Below, piece after piece: positions 25,475-37,271 of a stretch of 64,000 nucleotides of DNA. This stretch comes from Panagrolaimus kolymaensis (taxonomy: Eukaryota; Nematoda; Chromadorea; Rhabditida; Panagrolaimidae), in contig JAJQJQ010000012.1 in NCBI GenBank assembly GCA_028622995.1, positions 2,046,001-2,110,000 on the forward strand, written 5' to 3'. The translations under genes were made by a program, and so were the position numbers. The notes under the pieces are model-generated. The model was not told the DNA's origin and searched no databases. It worked only from the letters and a program-made list of their open reading frames with translations. Position 1 is the first letter of the stretch. Each line of letters starts with the position of its first letter.

Positions 25475-25548
25475 CGGTTTTCTTGCGCAGTGGAATTTTT
25501 GCAAGACGTTGTAAAATTTTCTCTGGGTTCGAATCCTGGACTCATCTC
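25475..25548 (+). repeat. tRNA-derived pseudogene or SINE head
   Basis: Two RNA polymerase III internal promoter boxes are present in the right order: an A-box-like TTGCGCAGTGG at 25483-25493 (one mismatch from TGGCGCAGTGG) and a consensus B-box GGTTCGAATCC at 25526-25536. The T-arm CTGGG-TTCGAAT-CCTGG pairs with wobble. The acceptor arms do not pair and the anticodon arm is degenerate, so it is not a working tRNA. It sits inside the repeat cluster, as a SINE would. Confidence 0.6.
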
Positions 25549-26000
25549 ATCTCAAAATCTCAACCGACCCGGCCCGACCTTTCTCAACATATCACAAAAT
25601 TTTTGATTTTTTTGGCTTATTTAAATTTCTGGTTTATCATAAGAATTAATTGGACCAATTCTTTTTAATGTTTTAGCATAATTGATGCATGTTTACATTA
25701 CAAAAAATAAACCAAAAACAGTCATTCGAAAGTTGTTGGATTTAAGAAGTTTTAATTATGAAACAAATATTTTTTGCATCTTTCTGCTGATCTTATTTGT
25801 TTCTTTTCTTCTAAAAAATTTATGCAAATACAAGACATTTCAGAAATGGCTGCGAAAAAAAACAATTTCCAGACATACCAATGTATGCATCAAACATTGA
25901 GGAAGAAGACGTTAGTGAATCACGTTTTGAATTATGTCTTGAATTGGACCTTGAGGAAGACATTAGTGAATCTTGTTTTGAGTTACGGCCTGAATTGGGC

Positions 26001-26145
26001 ATATAAAGCGTCGAAATAATAAATTTTTTTGCCAAGTTAAAAATTTTTCAAAACACCTTGTATTTTTGTAAATTTTACAAAAAAACAGGGTGTTTTGAAA
26101 AATTTTGAACTTGGCAAAAAAATTTATTATTTCGACGCTTTATAT
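26001..26145. repeat. 145-bp near-perfect palindrome (foldback)
   Basis: Left arm 26001-26060 and right arm 26086-26145 are reverse complements at 58 of 60 positions, starting ATATAAAGCGTCGAAATAAT. The 25-nt centre (TTTTTGTAAATTTTACAAAA core) is itself nearly self-complementary, so the whole block can fold as one hairpin. It abuts a degenerate internal repeat (GAGGAAGA..TTAGTGAATC..GTTTTGA, twice within 25898-25985). It may be a MITE-like foldback element, but no target duplication was identified. Confidence 0.9.
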
Positions 26146-26284
26146 GAATATTTTAAGCCAAGTATTTTTAATTATTTATTTTATAATTATTCGCTTTCAA
26201 AGTTTTTATAGCCCTCCACGGGCAGCATCTCAATCATGATTCATTTATTTTTTCAACACTTGCATCAAGTCTTGAGGTACCTTA

Positions 26285-26425
26285 ATCGAATTTAAAACTT
26301 TTTGAATTAGAAAAAAAATTCCAGAGGAAAAGTGCTTTATTTTTATCAAAGTTTATGCATTTTTCATTCATTTTCAATGATATTTTTCAAAACGGATCCT
26401 ATAATGCCGATTTAGAAGCTTAATT
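26285..26425. repeat. Dispersed repeat R1, copy 3
   Basis: The third copy of the R1 segment, very similar to copy 1 (TTTAAAACTTTTTGAATTAG, then TCCAGAGGAAAAGTGCTTTA and GGATCCTATAATGCCGATTT). It lies between the palindrome and direct-repeat copy B. Confidence 0.8.
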
Positions 26426-26432
26426 TGGTTTA

Positions 26433-26759
26433 TAATTTTTCAAGTTAATAGTTTAGCATAAAATACAACTGAATAATTCGAGCGATCTTTGATGGAAAAT
26501 TAAATTCATATTTTTCATATATTTATTTCAAATTAATTTTTTTTTAAAAATCATCAAAAATTAATAATTAAGCAAATATATCTTTTTTTAATAGTTTTAT
26601 TTTTTAAAGTTGAAGACAAATAAAGAAAAAGAATGACAAAAGACGACATGGCAAAGATGGTAGAAGAAAGAAAAAACCAATAAAGAGAGATTTTGATTCT
26701 AAAACTAAAGAAATAAAATAAAAATATATTAATAAATTACCATTGAAAAAATACAACAA
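26433..26759. repeat. Direct repeat, copy B (~330 bp)
   Basis: Second copy of the block at 23655-23993, ending about 150 bp beyond the stop codon of the proline-rich secreted gene. The right 130 bp is almost identical to copy A, so duplication or gene conversion is recent there. Confidence 0.85.
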
Positions 26760-26909
26760 GAAACAATAAAAAAAAGTGGCAATAATTTACAAGAAAAAAA
26801 AGTTTAAAATAAAGAATCCTTGAGCAAATTTGTAGTAGTAGCTGTTGTGTAAAAAAAAAAAGAAGCAGATGATGAAACTAATATGAAATATATATCGATG
26901 AGGCTGTTT

Positions 26910-29900
26910 TTATCCCGTTGGTGCAAAGAGGTATTCAAGTTGGGGTGGAATTGTAACTTCATTCGCAACTGGAGGAGGCTTATAATTTTTAAGAATTTTC
27001 ACAAACTAAAACAAATTATTTTTATGATTATTAGTTCTTAAAATAAAATAAGTTATTTACTTGTTCTTTAAACATATCAAATGCTCCACCCGTGTTTGCC
27101 CATCGTTGTAATCTTTGAAGATTATCTAAACCAATGGTTCGATCAACATGCCCAAGAAGTTTAGCTTGTGAATCAAGTTTTTGTGATCCCAGTGCAACTT
27201 CAAGGATATCGATGAAAGCGGTTTCAGGAGGAGTGCCTTGTTGCAAATGAGTTATAGCTTGATTAAAGCCTTCATCAGCTTTGTTTAACATAGAAAGTAA
27301 AGCAGATGGTTTCACCTGCAAAGTTTAACTTTAGCTTGACAGAAAATGGGGAAACTATTTAATTTTTTACCGTAGTTGCTTCATTTTCATTTTGATTTAC
27401 CGTTCTAAAAGCTGGAGGTGGAGGTGGAATACCAGCAGCTCCTCCACCAATTCCAACGCTTGGAACTGGAGGTGGTGCAGCTACTCCTGGAAGTACGGGT
27501 GGACCAAATCCATCACCAGATGGACCAATTCGATTTGGTGCTAATGCGGAATCACCAGTGAAATAATCTTCTTCTTTAAATTCTGGATCAGGAGCTTTAT
27601 TTTTGGGTTTTCTGGGAGCAGGTGGAGGAGGAGCAGGAGGTGATGGTCCAGATCCACCGCCGCCGCCAAATCCTCCTCCTCCAGAACCAAATCCGCTAAG
27701 ATGTGAACCTTTTGCTGATCCAAATCCACCAGCGTTATTGAATTCTTTTGGTGGAGCAACAGGTCGTAATCCAGAATTTTCAGGAATGATAAAAGGTTCC
27801 TCTGGTGGCGGTGGTGGTGGTGGAGGAGGCGGTGTAGTTATTGGTTTGGGTGTTGTTGTAGTAGCAGCTGTTGTTGTTGCAATTGTCGTTGGTGGTGGTG
27901 GAGGTGGAGGTGGAGGAGGTATCATAGCAGGAGGTAAAGCAATATTTCCTCCATTAAGTCCAAAAGATTCTTGGAATCCAGGAGGAGGCGTGCCTAATTC
28001 TGCGCCAAATCCAGCTGCAGAGTCTCCATTTCCAATTAAACCGCTAGTTCCAGAATCTTCGCCTTCAACCACAGCTTGGCTAAAATCTTCTTCATTGCTC
28101 CAAGCTGTAACGGATGGAAGCTTTTTGGGACCTCGAGGACCAGGAGGTGGTGGAGGTGGTTCAACTTGAATATTTTGATCACCACCAAGTCCAGGTACAA
28201 GCAATGGACGAAGCCCGTGAGCTTGATGAATATCTGCCTCAAAGGGGCTTGCTCGATGTCGAGCCATAAATGCATTAGTATTTTCAAAGTTTGAAGTTGG
28301 TAAAGGTTGACGTTGAGAATTTCCAATTGGTGCTAATTCGGGTATAGCCAATGGGAAGGATTTAGCATTATTTTCTCCTCTTGCAGCAAATTGCTCTTCT
28401 AAAAATTAATTAAATTGTAATGGAAGAGTAATAGAAAAAAATGGTTGCAACAAAGGATAATTATAAGCATGTTAGTTGTTGAAACGAAATATAATGTTAG
28501 TAAAAATAATAAAGCATATTAGTTAAAACAAAAATTTGTAAGCTTTCAACCAAATATATATCCATAAGTAGTAATATAACAACTTAGAAAGTTAACGATC
28601 CACAGAAAAACTAAAAACTTAAACAGAAACAAAACTGAAATCACTGACACATTCTCGTAAAACGCAAAAGCTAAGGATGTAAATTGTATCATTTTTTGAT
28701 ATTAGAACAAAGGTAAAAAACCTCTTTACCTGTTAATAAAATTATAAACAAAAATTAATTAACAAGAAAAGTTCAGCCAAAGAAACTAAGGAAAACAAAA
28801 GAAAAAATTAAAAGTTTTAAACTTTGTAATAATAATTCTTACCAGGTCGTCTAATTTTCAGTCTAGGTCTATAGCTTAATTTATTGGTAAATTTGAAACG
28901 TTTTACAGGTGCAGCAGCACCACCGACATTTTGACGACTATGATAATCATTTTTTGTTGTATCTAGATAAAAAAAAATGAAATAATAATTATATAAATTT
29001 TCTCTTTTGGGACAAAAATTGATGATGAAAGCTTTGAAAGCAGCAAAAGGGTTGTTTTGAACTGAAAGCATAGATAGAAAAACTTACCTTGAATAATCAA
29101 TGATCCTGGAGCTTCATATGGTAATTGTTCGGAAGACCTTGAACGTTCAATAACTCGAGAAGGTGGAATTATGGATGGTTCTTCAGAGAAATGATTATCC
29201 AAAATGGGTCCATTAAAACGAGATCTTTGCCCAAATGCTCTGAATCTCGATGGAATCACTGGCGACGATTCAATGTGAAGTTGTTTGTGTTGTCGACGAA
29301 TCATTGGAGGCTCAGTTGTAGCTTTAACTATTTCAGGTAAGATTAGTCGACTTGGTGGAATGGTCATTGGTTGAACAGTTTGTGGAATTCTTGGAGCTTC
29401 CGTGGTTGTAGTTGTTGGTAAAGTTGTTATGACTTCCATAGTTGTAAATACTCTTTTTGGAATTGGAGGTGTGGTAGTTGCAGGAATAGTTGTAGCTTCA
29501 ATGGTTGGCAAATGTTTCCATGCAATTGGATGAAGACGATTTACAATTCTCATTCTTGAATATGGTGATCGATTGGAAGAACCTATCAATGGTCCAATCT
29601 TTCTCCATCGAGCTTCAAGCCTTTGTAATCTCCTTCGATTGTGTTCTTCTTGGGTCAAAGCATGAGTTAATTTTTTCATTTGTTCTTTGGATGATACTTT
29701 GCGTGGAATTGGGGCATTATAAATTTGGGTTGGAGCACTTCTGGCAGCAACAACTGGAAGTCTATTGATTCTCTGAAAAATGAGTAATCAGAATAGTTAA
29801 AATAATGTACAAAATATAAATAAATATAAACCTCAATGCCCAAAAACTATCTTTTATAATAAAAATCCCTTTAACAAATTTTTTGTTTGCATATATTATT

Positions 29901-30935
29901 GGAAGTTTTTTTTAATTTCATGGTTTAAAAAACAATAAAATTTTTTTTATGTATTTTGTATTTTTCAATTACATAACCACAAATTAAAACATTTTAAAAA
30001 GTTATTAAAAATTTGCTCCATTTTCCATGGTGTTACACAAATTTTGAACATTGTTTTTATTGCAAAATAATCTCCAATTTTCCATTGGCATTTAACTGTA
30101 ACTCATGGCAGTGAAAACTATTCTCTCTTTTTTTTTGACTCACTAAAAAGACTTGCAATTTTTTTTATTTATAATATTTTTTTATGAAACCGACCATCAA
30201 AAAAAAAGAAGATGCGCGTGTTGCTCACTTAAATCGACCCATTGACCCCTTTTTACACTATTGCTCGAAAATTAAAATAGAAAAGAAGTGTGTAAAAAAG
30301 TGTTTGAAGGTTAGAAAAAAACGTTCAAAATTTTAGATCAAAAAAAAGAGAGGAGACATAGATATTTTTTTAAGTGTATGCGAATGAGGGAAAACAAACG
30401 GCAAAGAGAAAAGGACATACCCTTTCATAATTGATAACTTCACGACTGGCTGCAACGATGGCGGCATTTCGATAATTAACTTCACGACTTCGTTCCAGCG
30501 AAGCACTATTCATAATTGGCACTGCTGCAAATGGAACACCTCTTCGTGGTGGCCCACGAGATCTTTGTTGTTGCCAATTTGGCCATGATGAGTGTTGTCG
30601 ATATTGTTGTTGGTGTTGAATAACATCAACATCTTCATTTGAAGATATATCATGCGAAGGTGGAACCCGTGAATAATATCGATGACTAATTAAATTACCA
30701 GCGGATGATGAAACTTGAACAGGTCGATTATCACTTATCCTTCGAATGGGTAATCTATGAATTCCATGTAAATGGTTTTTACCATCTGAACCTTCATGTG
30801 ATTCATGTTGCTGAAAATATTTTAAGATGTAATGGGCCATAAAAACAACAGTAGACTTACAGATCTGACTATTGTTAATAAAAATAACAAATATAGAGCG
30901 GCTGTAAAGGCCCAGCCGGGGCTGTTAAAATTCAT
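26910..30935 (-). CDS. Secreted proline-rich low-complexity protein
   Basis: Seven exons (30935-30861, 30810-30421, 29772-29088, 28962-28843, 28398-27371, 27315-27061, 27005-26910) join in phase to give 882 residues. The start encodes a signal peptide (MNFNSPGWAFTAALYLLFLL). Residues ~26-155 are His/Ser/Arg-rich. Residues ~156-390 contain Thr/Pro runs (ITTLPTTTTTEAPRIP) and many dibasic sites. Residues ~430-770 are a Pro/Gly-rich core with polyproline blocks of about 10 and glycine-rich segments (GSGGGGFGGGGGSG). The C-terminus (~770-882) is different, a compact predicted helical domain (ALLSMLNKADEGFNQAITHL, RTIGLDNLQRLQRWANTGGA) ending EYLFAPTG. I do not recognise the family. An extracellular matrix, cuticle or secreted scaffold role is plausible. 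The 3' end lies about 150 bp from direct-repeat copy B. Confidence 0.85.
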
Positions 30936-33900
30936 CTAATTTTTAGGTCAAGTATGGTTACCGAAAATACGGCAAAAAATGATGATTTTGCCGTCTATTT
31001 TTGTAAAGATCTAAAAATTAATTTACGGAGTTAGTAAAAATTGCAAATAAAAATAACGTTTGAAGCACGAGAAAAATGGTTAAAAATTACTGATACAAGT
31101 AAGGGATCTGCAAGAAAACCACTTTCAGCATCAAAAAATAAAAAAATTTAAGCAACACTTTAAAATACAGCAAATAAAAAGAACGTAGGCCTTCAATTTA
31201 AAAAAAAACGCAGCCAATAATAGTCTCTATCAAAAAAGTTGCGCAGCGAGCCATAATTAAACTAACAAAAGCCGCTAATCCCGGAACTTAAAATTGCTTC
31301 TTACATAAATCTTTTTTGTCTAACAAAAAAAAACACGTCTAAACGTCATCAAGGGCCATCATTCTGGTTGTTGATGACTAAGAAGAGGGTGGTTACTACC
31401 TATCTTTTGCCTATCCATGAACATATCCAACAAGAAAAATAAATCGAAAACACCCAAAAATCCAAAAAAGGAACAATTTTTTCATGTTTGCACATTAAAG
31501 AGAGAAGAAAAAAAGATAAAAGATACGACGTAAGAGAAACATAGATTTTTGCTTCATCAAAAAAAAGAACGAAATCAAGTCTTGGAACGGAGCATCAGCA
31601 GTAGCAACAGTTAAATATCAACGGTCAAAAACAAGTTTTCTCATTTTTTTAAACCGCGTGTAAAATATTCAAACGACAATGTCCGACGATATCGTCAACG
31701 ACGACACAGCAGCGTTCGGTTGTCCATTCGCATTTTTTTAAAGGAAAGCTTTTTCTAACTAACCCGTCTCTATTTTAAACCCTCTCATTTAAGGAATTTA
31801 ATGAGGATGATTTAAAAATTCTTAATATGTTTGCATATTTGAAAAGACTAGATTTTAAAACATCAATGCTAAAAAAATAGCTGAAATTTTTAAAGCAAAA
31901 AAATGATTTGAAATAAGCTAAATTATAAAAGCAGACGACAGACATTATGACGTCGTAATAATTTAGGCAAAACAAATCTCAAAATAAAATTGGAACCAAA
32001 AAATATAAGAAACGATTAAACATGAAAATGGGAAAATTCAAAGAAAAAATAACTGAATTTCTTTTTCTTCTTCTTCAAAGTATACATAAATGTTTCATGC
32101 TGAGACGCATGCAATGGCTCTTCGTTCAAGTTTTTAAATCGAACGCGTTCCTTTATTTTATTTTTTTTGTTGGTCCAAAATAGTAACTAACGGTCATTCA
32201 AACAAAAAAAAGTGGACTTATTTTGAAAAAATGGTCAAATCATCAACAAGAAAAAAAGAAAGATTAAAATAAAATAAAAATGTTTACAACCATAAATAAA
32301 TTTTGTCCACGGTAAAATACAAAAATTAAAAAAAATAATAATAAATGATAGTAATTTTGAACTTGCACGTTTAAAAATTGCTTAAAGTAAATTTAAATAA
32401 AAATTAAATCAATTTTATGGATTTCTTAAAAATTAATTTATTGGTAAAAAAGAAAGTCGCGCGCTTTTTTTTTCAACTGCATACATGGATGCATCGGCGG
32501 CGGCAGCAGTAGAGAGCAGCAAAAACGTGGAGGTGACAAAAAAGATAGTTATCATATTAAAATTAATTTTTCAAATATTCTGGAAGAGCGAAAAAAAAGA
32601 AAAAACCGGAAAACACGAAATTATTTTTTTGTCGAGAATAATGATGGCGCATTATTTACGACATAATAAAAGGCTATGGAATTTATTAAAATTAAAAAAT
32701 TATCAAATCAAAGGTAACAAACAAAAAGCGATAATTTTCAGGAAAAAGAGAAAGTTGAATATGCATTGCGGAGAAAGAAGTATGGTCGCAAACAAAAAAT
32801 GATCCGAATAATTTTAGACAAAAGGCATTCCTTGAAAAGTTAAAAAAATAAAAAGAAATTTGGTAACACGCCATAGTAAAAAATTATATCCCAAAATTTA
32901 TGGATAATATGTTAATCGTGTCTCACTATTAAAGTTTTATTTAGAAAAATTTATGAATCAAGCAGAAAAAATTTAATAAAAAGTTAATAAAAAATTAAAG
33001 AAGGTCAATTTTCTGCAAGATTCTTTCCTGAACATAAGCATAAAAAATAAGTAAACTAAAACCGTGCTTCCACTATAAAAAAGCAAAAAAAAAGTAACGG
33101 TTATAAAAATCAAATTAAAAAATCTTGAGATTTGATAAAACGCTTGTGATCGAAAATATACCAATCAATTGATTAACGGAAACAAACGCTTCTATCTTTT
33201 TTTCTTTCATTCATATTCCAAGAAAAAAAAAGAATTGGATCAAACAAAAAATCTCGATGATTGTGTTTAACGGAAAGAAGGATAGCAATGAATACATAGA
33301 AAAAAAAATCTTCCCAGGATAAAAATTAAAAATGAAAAGATCGAGATGTGATCATTTGAAAACCAAAAATCGGGGCGGGCAGCTTTCGGGTGTTGGTTGA
33401 TGATTGCCGTCGTCGCTCATTTTAGATGAAAACTATCGCCATCGAGACAAAAACGTACGTAACAATTTTTAATTTGTGTGGATTGAATGAAAATTATCAT
33501 GTTTTTGATTAAACTATTCTTTCTTTTTTTGAGTGTGAGATTTTTATTTTAAGATGAAAAGGGAAATTATTTTACACAGACATACACTCAAAAATACATA
33601 TTTTCTGCAACATTGATTGTTGTATGGATTCTCTCTCCTTTCAAACAACAACTAACTTTATATGACCTAATTAACTCGAAAAAAGTCTCAAGCTGAGTGT
33701 TGATCACCAAGTCAAGTCGAGTTGCGGGAAGCCGGCAGACGTCGATCGACTAACCAAAAAAAGTGGGATCAAAAAAAGAAATGACGGAAAAAAAAGAATT
33801 ACATAAAATTGATAAGCAAGAAAAAAAGAAGAAAGTGAAAAAGTGAAAGTTAAAAACTTTTCTATTCTTTTTTTTTGAAGGCAACGAAGGGATGTTGTTG

Positions 33901-35486
33901 TTTTTAAAGTGCAAACATTTTTATTTACTAGGAGAAGAAAAATTTGAATATGAATGAATAAGGTCAGCAACCATGAAAAACAAGAAAATGGACATGGAAA
34001 AAACCGGACTCTCTCCCTCACTTTCTTATGAGTTTTATAAATAAGATAAACATGTTTTGGTTAACCTTTATAATTTAATATTTGTTGAAGTCGAAAATTT
34101 TGTGAGGAAAGAAATTCTGGAATTTTTAATTAGTCTAACTTTGGGTGTTCGATTTTCACTACATTCAAGATCTTATTTTCAGAATAACAAACTCTCTAAC
34201 CTATAATTTCCACAAAGATAAAAAAGCATCCTTTAACACAAATCTCGAGAATGCCAAATAACAAATATTTAAATTTTAAAAAGCTGTAAAACAAGTTTAA
34301 AACGCCCAACAAATTTTCATATAAAAAAAGTTTTAATAAAATGTTTAGAAAAAAAGCAAAACTAATAAAAATTGAAAAGAAACTTTATTTTTATTCAATA
34401 CAAAAATCCACAAAAGTTACTAACTTCACTTTTTTTCCTATAATAAAAAATGGAATTAAAAAGGATGGAAGGAATGGAATGGTTATTCTGAATTGAAATG
34501 AAATTGAGTGAATCTCCTTTTCCTCTTTGCGGTCAATCAAACTCAAACAATTCATTCATTTTTTTCCTTTTTCTTTTTTGCGAATCTCTAACAATCCATA
34601 TTCTTTATTTATAAGCCTTCTTTTCTCTTTCAGAAAAAAAAAAGAAATTCTTTTATTTTTAGGCGATATCCATGTCTTTTAGAAAATCTTCTTCTTCCAT
34701 AAGAAAGAAAGAGACGATGGTGGTGGACGCGCAAGTAAATCACAAAAACGCAGCAGAAAGGCAGACATACATATTTGGCGACTCTCTCTCTTCTTTAATT
34801 TTTCCGACTATGTGATTAACTCTATTTCCTCCTTCTTCCACGAAAAATAAAAAATAGCAACCGATCGGCTTTATTTAGAAAACATAACACATTCACGCAA
34901 ACTTTTTTTTCTTTTTGTTTGTTTCCCTAATTTCGTTTTGGAGAAGCAACTTCTTTACAAGTGAGATTACAAAACGAGAAATGGCTTCCATTATTATATT
35001 ACAACACTATTTCAAATCACAAATCAAATTCAGACTTTTTTTATTCAAAAAAGTAGCAAGAATTATAAGAGAAAAAAAAACATAAAAAATCAAACAAAAA
35101 GTCAAATTTAAAGATTCAAAAAAGAATATCTAAAACCTCAAAGTATTTACTCGCGTTTCAAAGCTTAAAACTATCGAGCTTTTGAATGATCTCAACGAAA
35201 TTTATAGATTTGTTTTCTTCGAAATAATATTTTATTTTTCTTCAAACAAAAATTCATTTTAACAGGTTAAAAAATATACTAAGGGAGGAGTACGTTCTTT
35301 TTCAAGAAAAAAATTATAGGCAGCAGCGATCTCTCAAGAGTTTGAAAAATTAATCAAAGGGGATAGTACGTGATTTTTTTTATAGGCAGCAAAGTTTTGA
35401 AAACCTAGGGTACTTATACGCCCATGTGTGGTAAGAGATGTAAGAATGTGAAATTTATTAAACAATATATAACTAAAGTATTTTAG
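30936..35486. other. Large intergenic region, no firm gene
   Basis: About 4.5 kb of AT-rich DNA. The first few hundred bases are the presumed promoter of the proline-rich gene. Frames at 31775-31975, 32485-32802, 32973-33164 and 33704-34021 are Phe/Lys-rich, lack splice continuity and look spurious. Short motif runs (CGTCGTCG near 33410, GGCAGCAGTAGAGAGCAGC near 32505) occur without clear function. Confidence 0.45.
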
Positions 35487-36588
35487 GCAAATATCATCCG
35501 ATTTCATGAGTTCCCTCATGATTTTTTTCTTCATCGATTCTTTACAAAGAACATCACCGAACTTTCGATCCTCAAATCACCCGGTCGCGAAATTCTTCAG
35601 CGATACATTAAAGAAGGTAACATTACAAAGCGGATTCTTGTTGAACTACAAAAAGCAATAAACATATTCAACAAAATGTATCAGCTTTGTTGTATTCAGC
35701 AATTACCGTCTATTCCTAAATCCACCATAAATTAGAAATTTTTTAGGCTTGAGAAAGGTCATTTTCGTTTATGACCACAACAACATCATCCACCACGAAC
35801 TCGTCAAAAGCTGCACCACCATCGAATCAATTCGAATCCAAAAAATGTGGTCAAACATTGTAAGCTTTTGACACACTCAAAAATTTAAATAAAGCAATCT
35901 TAATTCTTTAGGATCTCTCTATGGTTCCAGCATCATGTCGTCATCTCAAAATTACAAATGTTCCTTTGCTTTACAAGGAATTTCCAAAGAAGTAATTTAA
36001 AAAAAATTATGGACAATTAATGAATCATTTTTTAGGCTCTCCTTTCCTTCTGTTGAAACGCTTGAAATCTCCGGAAGATTCGCCAAATTTTTCGGTGAAA
36101 ACATCAACGGTATGATGTCATTCATCTCGGCATCATTTCCAAATTTGAAATGCTTGAGCATCTTGTTCCATGCCTCAGCGATGGAAGACGACTTAATCCT
36201 TGCATTTGCCAAAAAATTGAACATCCTCCGCTTGAAAGTTCCAAAAAAAATATCCAAGGCAAGATTAAGTTCGTCGGAAGTCATGATTCAATGGACTTTG
36301 AAGCAGTAAGTAATAGCTTTAAATTGATTATAAATAAAGAATATTTTTTAGGTCGCCAATGAATTCATTCCAAAGCCGGACTTGGTCATTGATCCAGAAA
36401 CTAGGATTATCACCAAGAGAATTGACATCTCTGATAATCTTAGTTTCTTTGGTATCAATGATTTGAGTCCGGTTCAAAGTCATCAAGCTGAACGCCAATT
36501 CAATTATTGCGCAATCATTTCAAGCGACAATTTAGTTCCTGATTTTCTTGTTGATGGTGAAGCTGATGATGATGCTGTTGTTTTTTGA
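35487..36588 (+). pseudogene. Leucine-rich F-box-like gene, frameshifted and 5'-incomplete
   Basis: Five exon-like blocks join in phase: 35487-35616, 35747-35859, 35912-35991, 36036-36305 and 36352-36588. The protein has LRR-like periodicity (VIFVYDHNNIIHHELVKSC, HLKITNVPLLYKEFPK, SVETLEISGRFAKFFGENI, SFPNLKCLSILFHAS) typical of nematode F-box/FTH-type proteins, and an acidic C-terminus ending ADDDAVVF. Two defects are visible. The first exon follows a TTTTAG acceptor but has no in-frame ATG, and no convincing 5' exon lies upstream. In exon 4 the frame shifts by one base at the A8 run at 36243-36250: LNILRLKVPKK reads on in a different frame as NIQGKIKFVGSHDSMDFEA, which alone gives the phase needed for exon 5. 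One more A would restore a single frame. It could be a decaying gene or an assembly homopolymer error. Confidence 0.7.
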
Positions 36589-36874
36589 TTGATTTGTTTG
36601 TTTGTTTTTGTTTTCGTAAATTTGTTTTTTCTTCTTTTTTTCTTTGTATTAATAAAGTTATAATAATTATTAACTTCTTCTTTCTCTCACTTTTTTACCA
36701 GCAGTCATATTCATAAAAGGATTATTCTAAAACTTTCAAGCGATTATGCATTTCTCCAAAAAAATAAATTATTCAAAATATCGAGATTCACATTCAAGGT
36801 GAGAAAATTTATTCCAGTTTTACACAATAAAACCCATCAAACCAAAAGCAAAAGAAAATAAAAATAAACACATT

Positions 36875-37136
36875 TTATTGATAGCTGTAGCTCATTGGAA
36901 ATTGATAGAAGTGATCACGTTCGTTGAGTTCAGTCATGCAGGACATAATAACCTAAAAATTAAACAAAATTACATATAAAACATATTATTGTAAAACAAA
37001 AACATACTTTGAATAAGCTTGTACGTTCTTCTCCATCATTACCATTCTTTGCTTCTGTTGTTGTATTATTAGTTGATGAAGATGTGTCGTCGGTGGAATC
37101 ACAGTTGTTACAGTTGTTTTTACATTGACCATCCAT
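36875..37136 (-). CDS. Small two-exon protein, 68 residues
   Basis: Exons 37136-37008 and 36952-36875 join in phase 0 (AAA|GTATG ... TTTTTAG|GTT). The N-terminus has three closely spaced cysteines (CKNNCNNC) and a Ser/Thr/Asn/Asp-rich stretch; the C-terminus is LFKVIMSCMTELNERDHFYQ followed by FPMSYSYQ and a stop. The second exon faintly resembles the first helix of bromodomains (xxLxxLxxxDxxxFxxP), but nothing else of that fold is present, so I do not assign it. It converges with the F-box-like pseudogene (286 bp between stops). Real, small and of unknown function is my best reading; alternative frames in this segment look weaker. Confidence 0.5.
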
Positions 37137-37271
37137 TTTCTTTCAGCAAAATTGGAGCTTTTTAGAGCGATGAAATTGAATAAAATTGAAGACAAATGTT
37201 TGATTATTGTCTTCTTTCATTATGCAAAAATTTGTTGAAGAAAAAGTTGAATGAAAATTCCAACTTCGAAT
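37137..37271. other. Upstream flank of the small gene
   Basis: Presumed promoter of the 68-residue gene. Positions 37264-37271 (CTTCGAAT) are the left target-site duplication of the hAT MITE. Confidence 0.5.

Noticed and set aside
23655..26759. LTR retrotransposon bounded by the 330-bp repeats
   Set aside because: No TG...CA ends, no primer-binding site or polypurine tract recognised, and no gag or pol frames between the copies.
27603..28169. Long plus-strand Pro/Gly open frame
   Set aside because: It is the antisense of the Pro/Gly-rich exon of the secreted protein; repetitive GGN/CCN codons keep both strands open. The minus-strand model has consistent splice phases.
36875..36952. Bromodomain fragment in the 68-residue gene
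   Set aside because: Only one helix-like pattern matches; the ZA-loop Pro/Tyr and acetyl-lysine Asn are absent.
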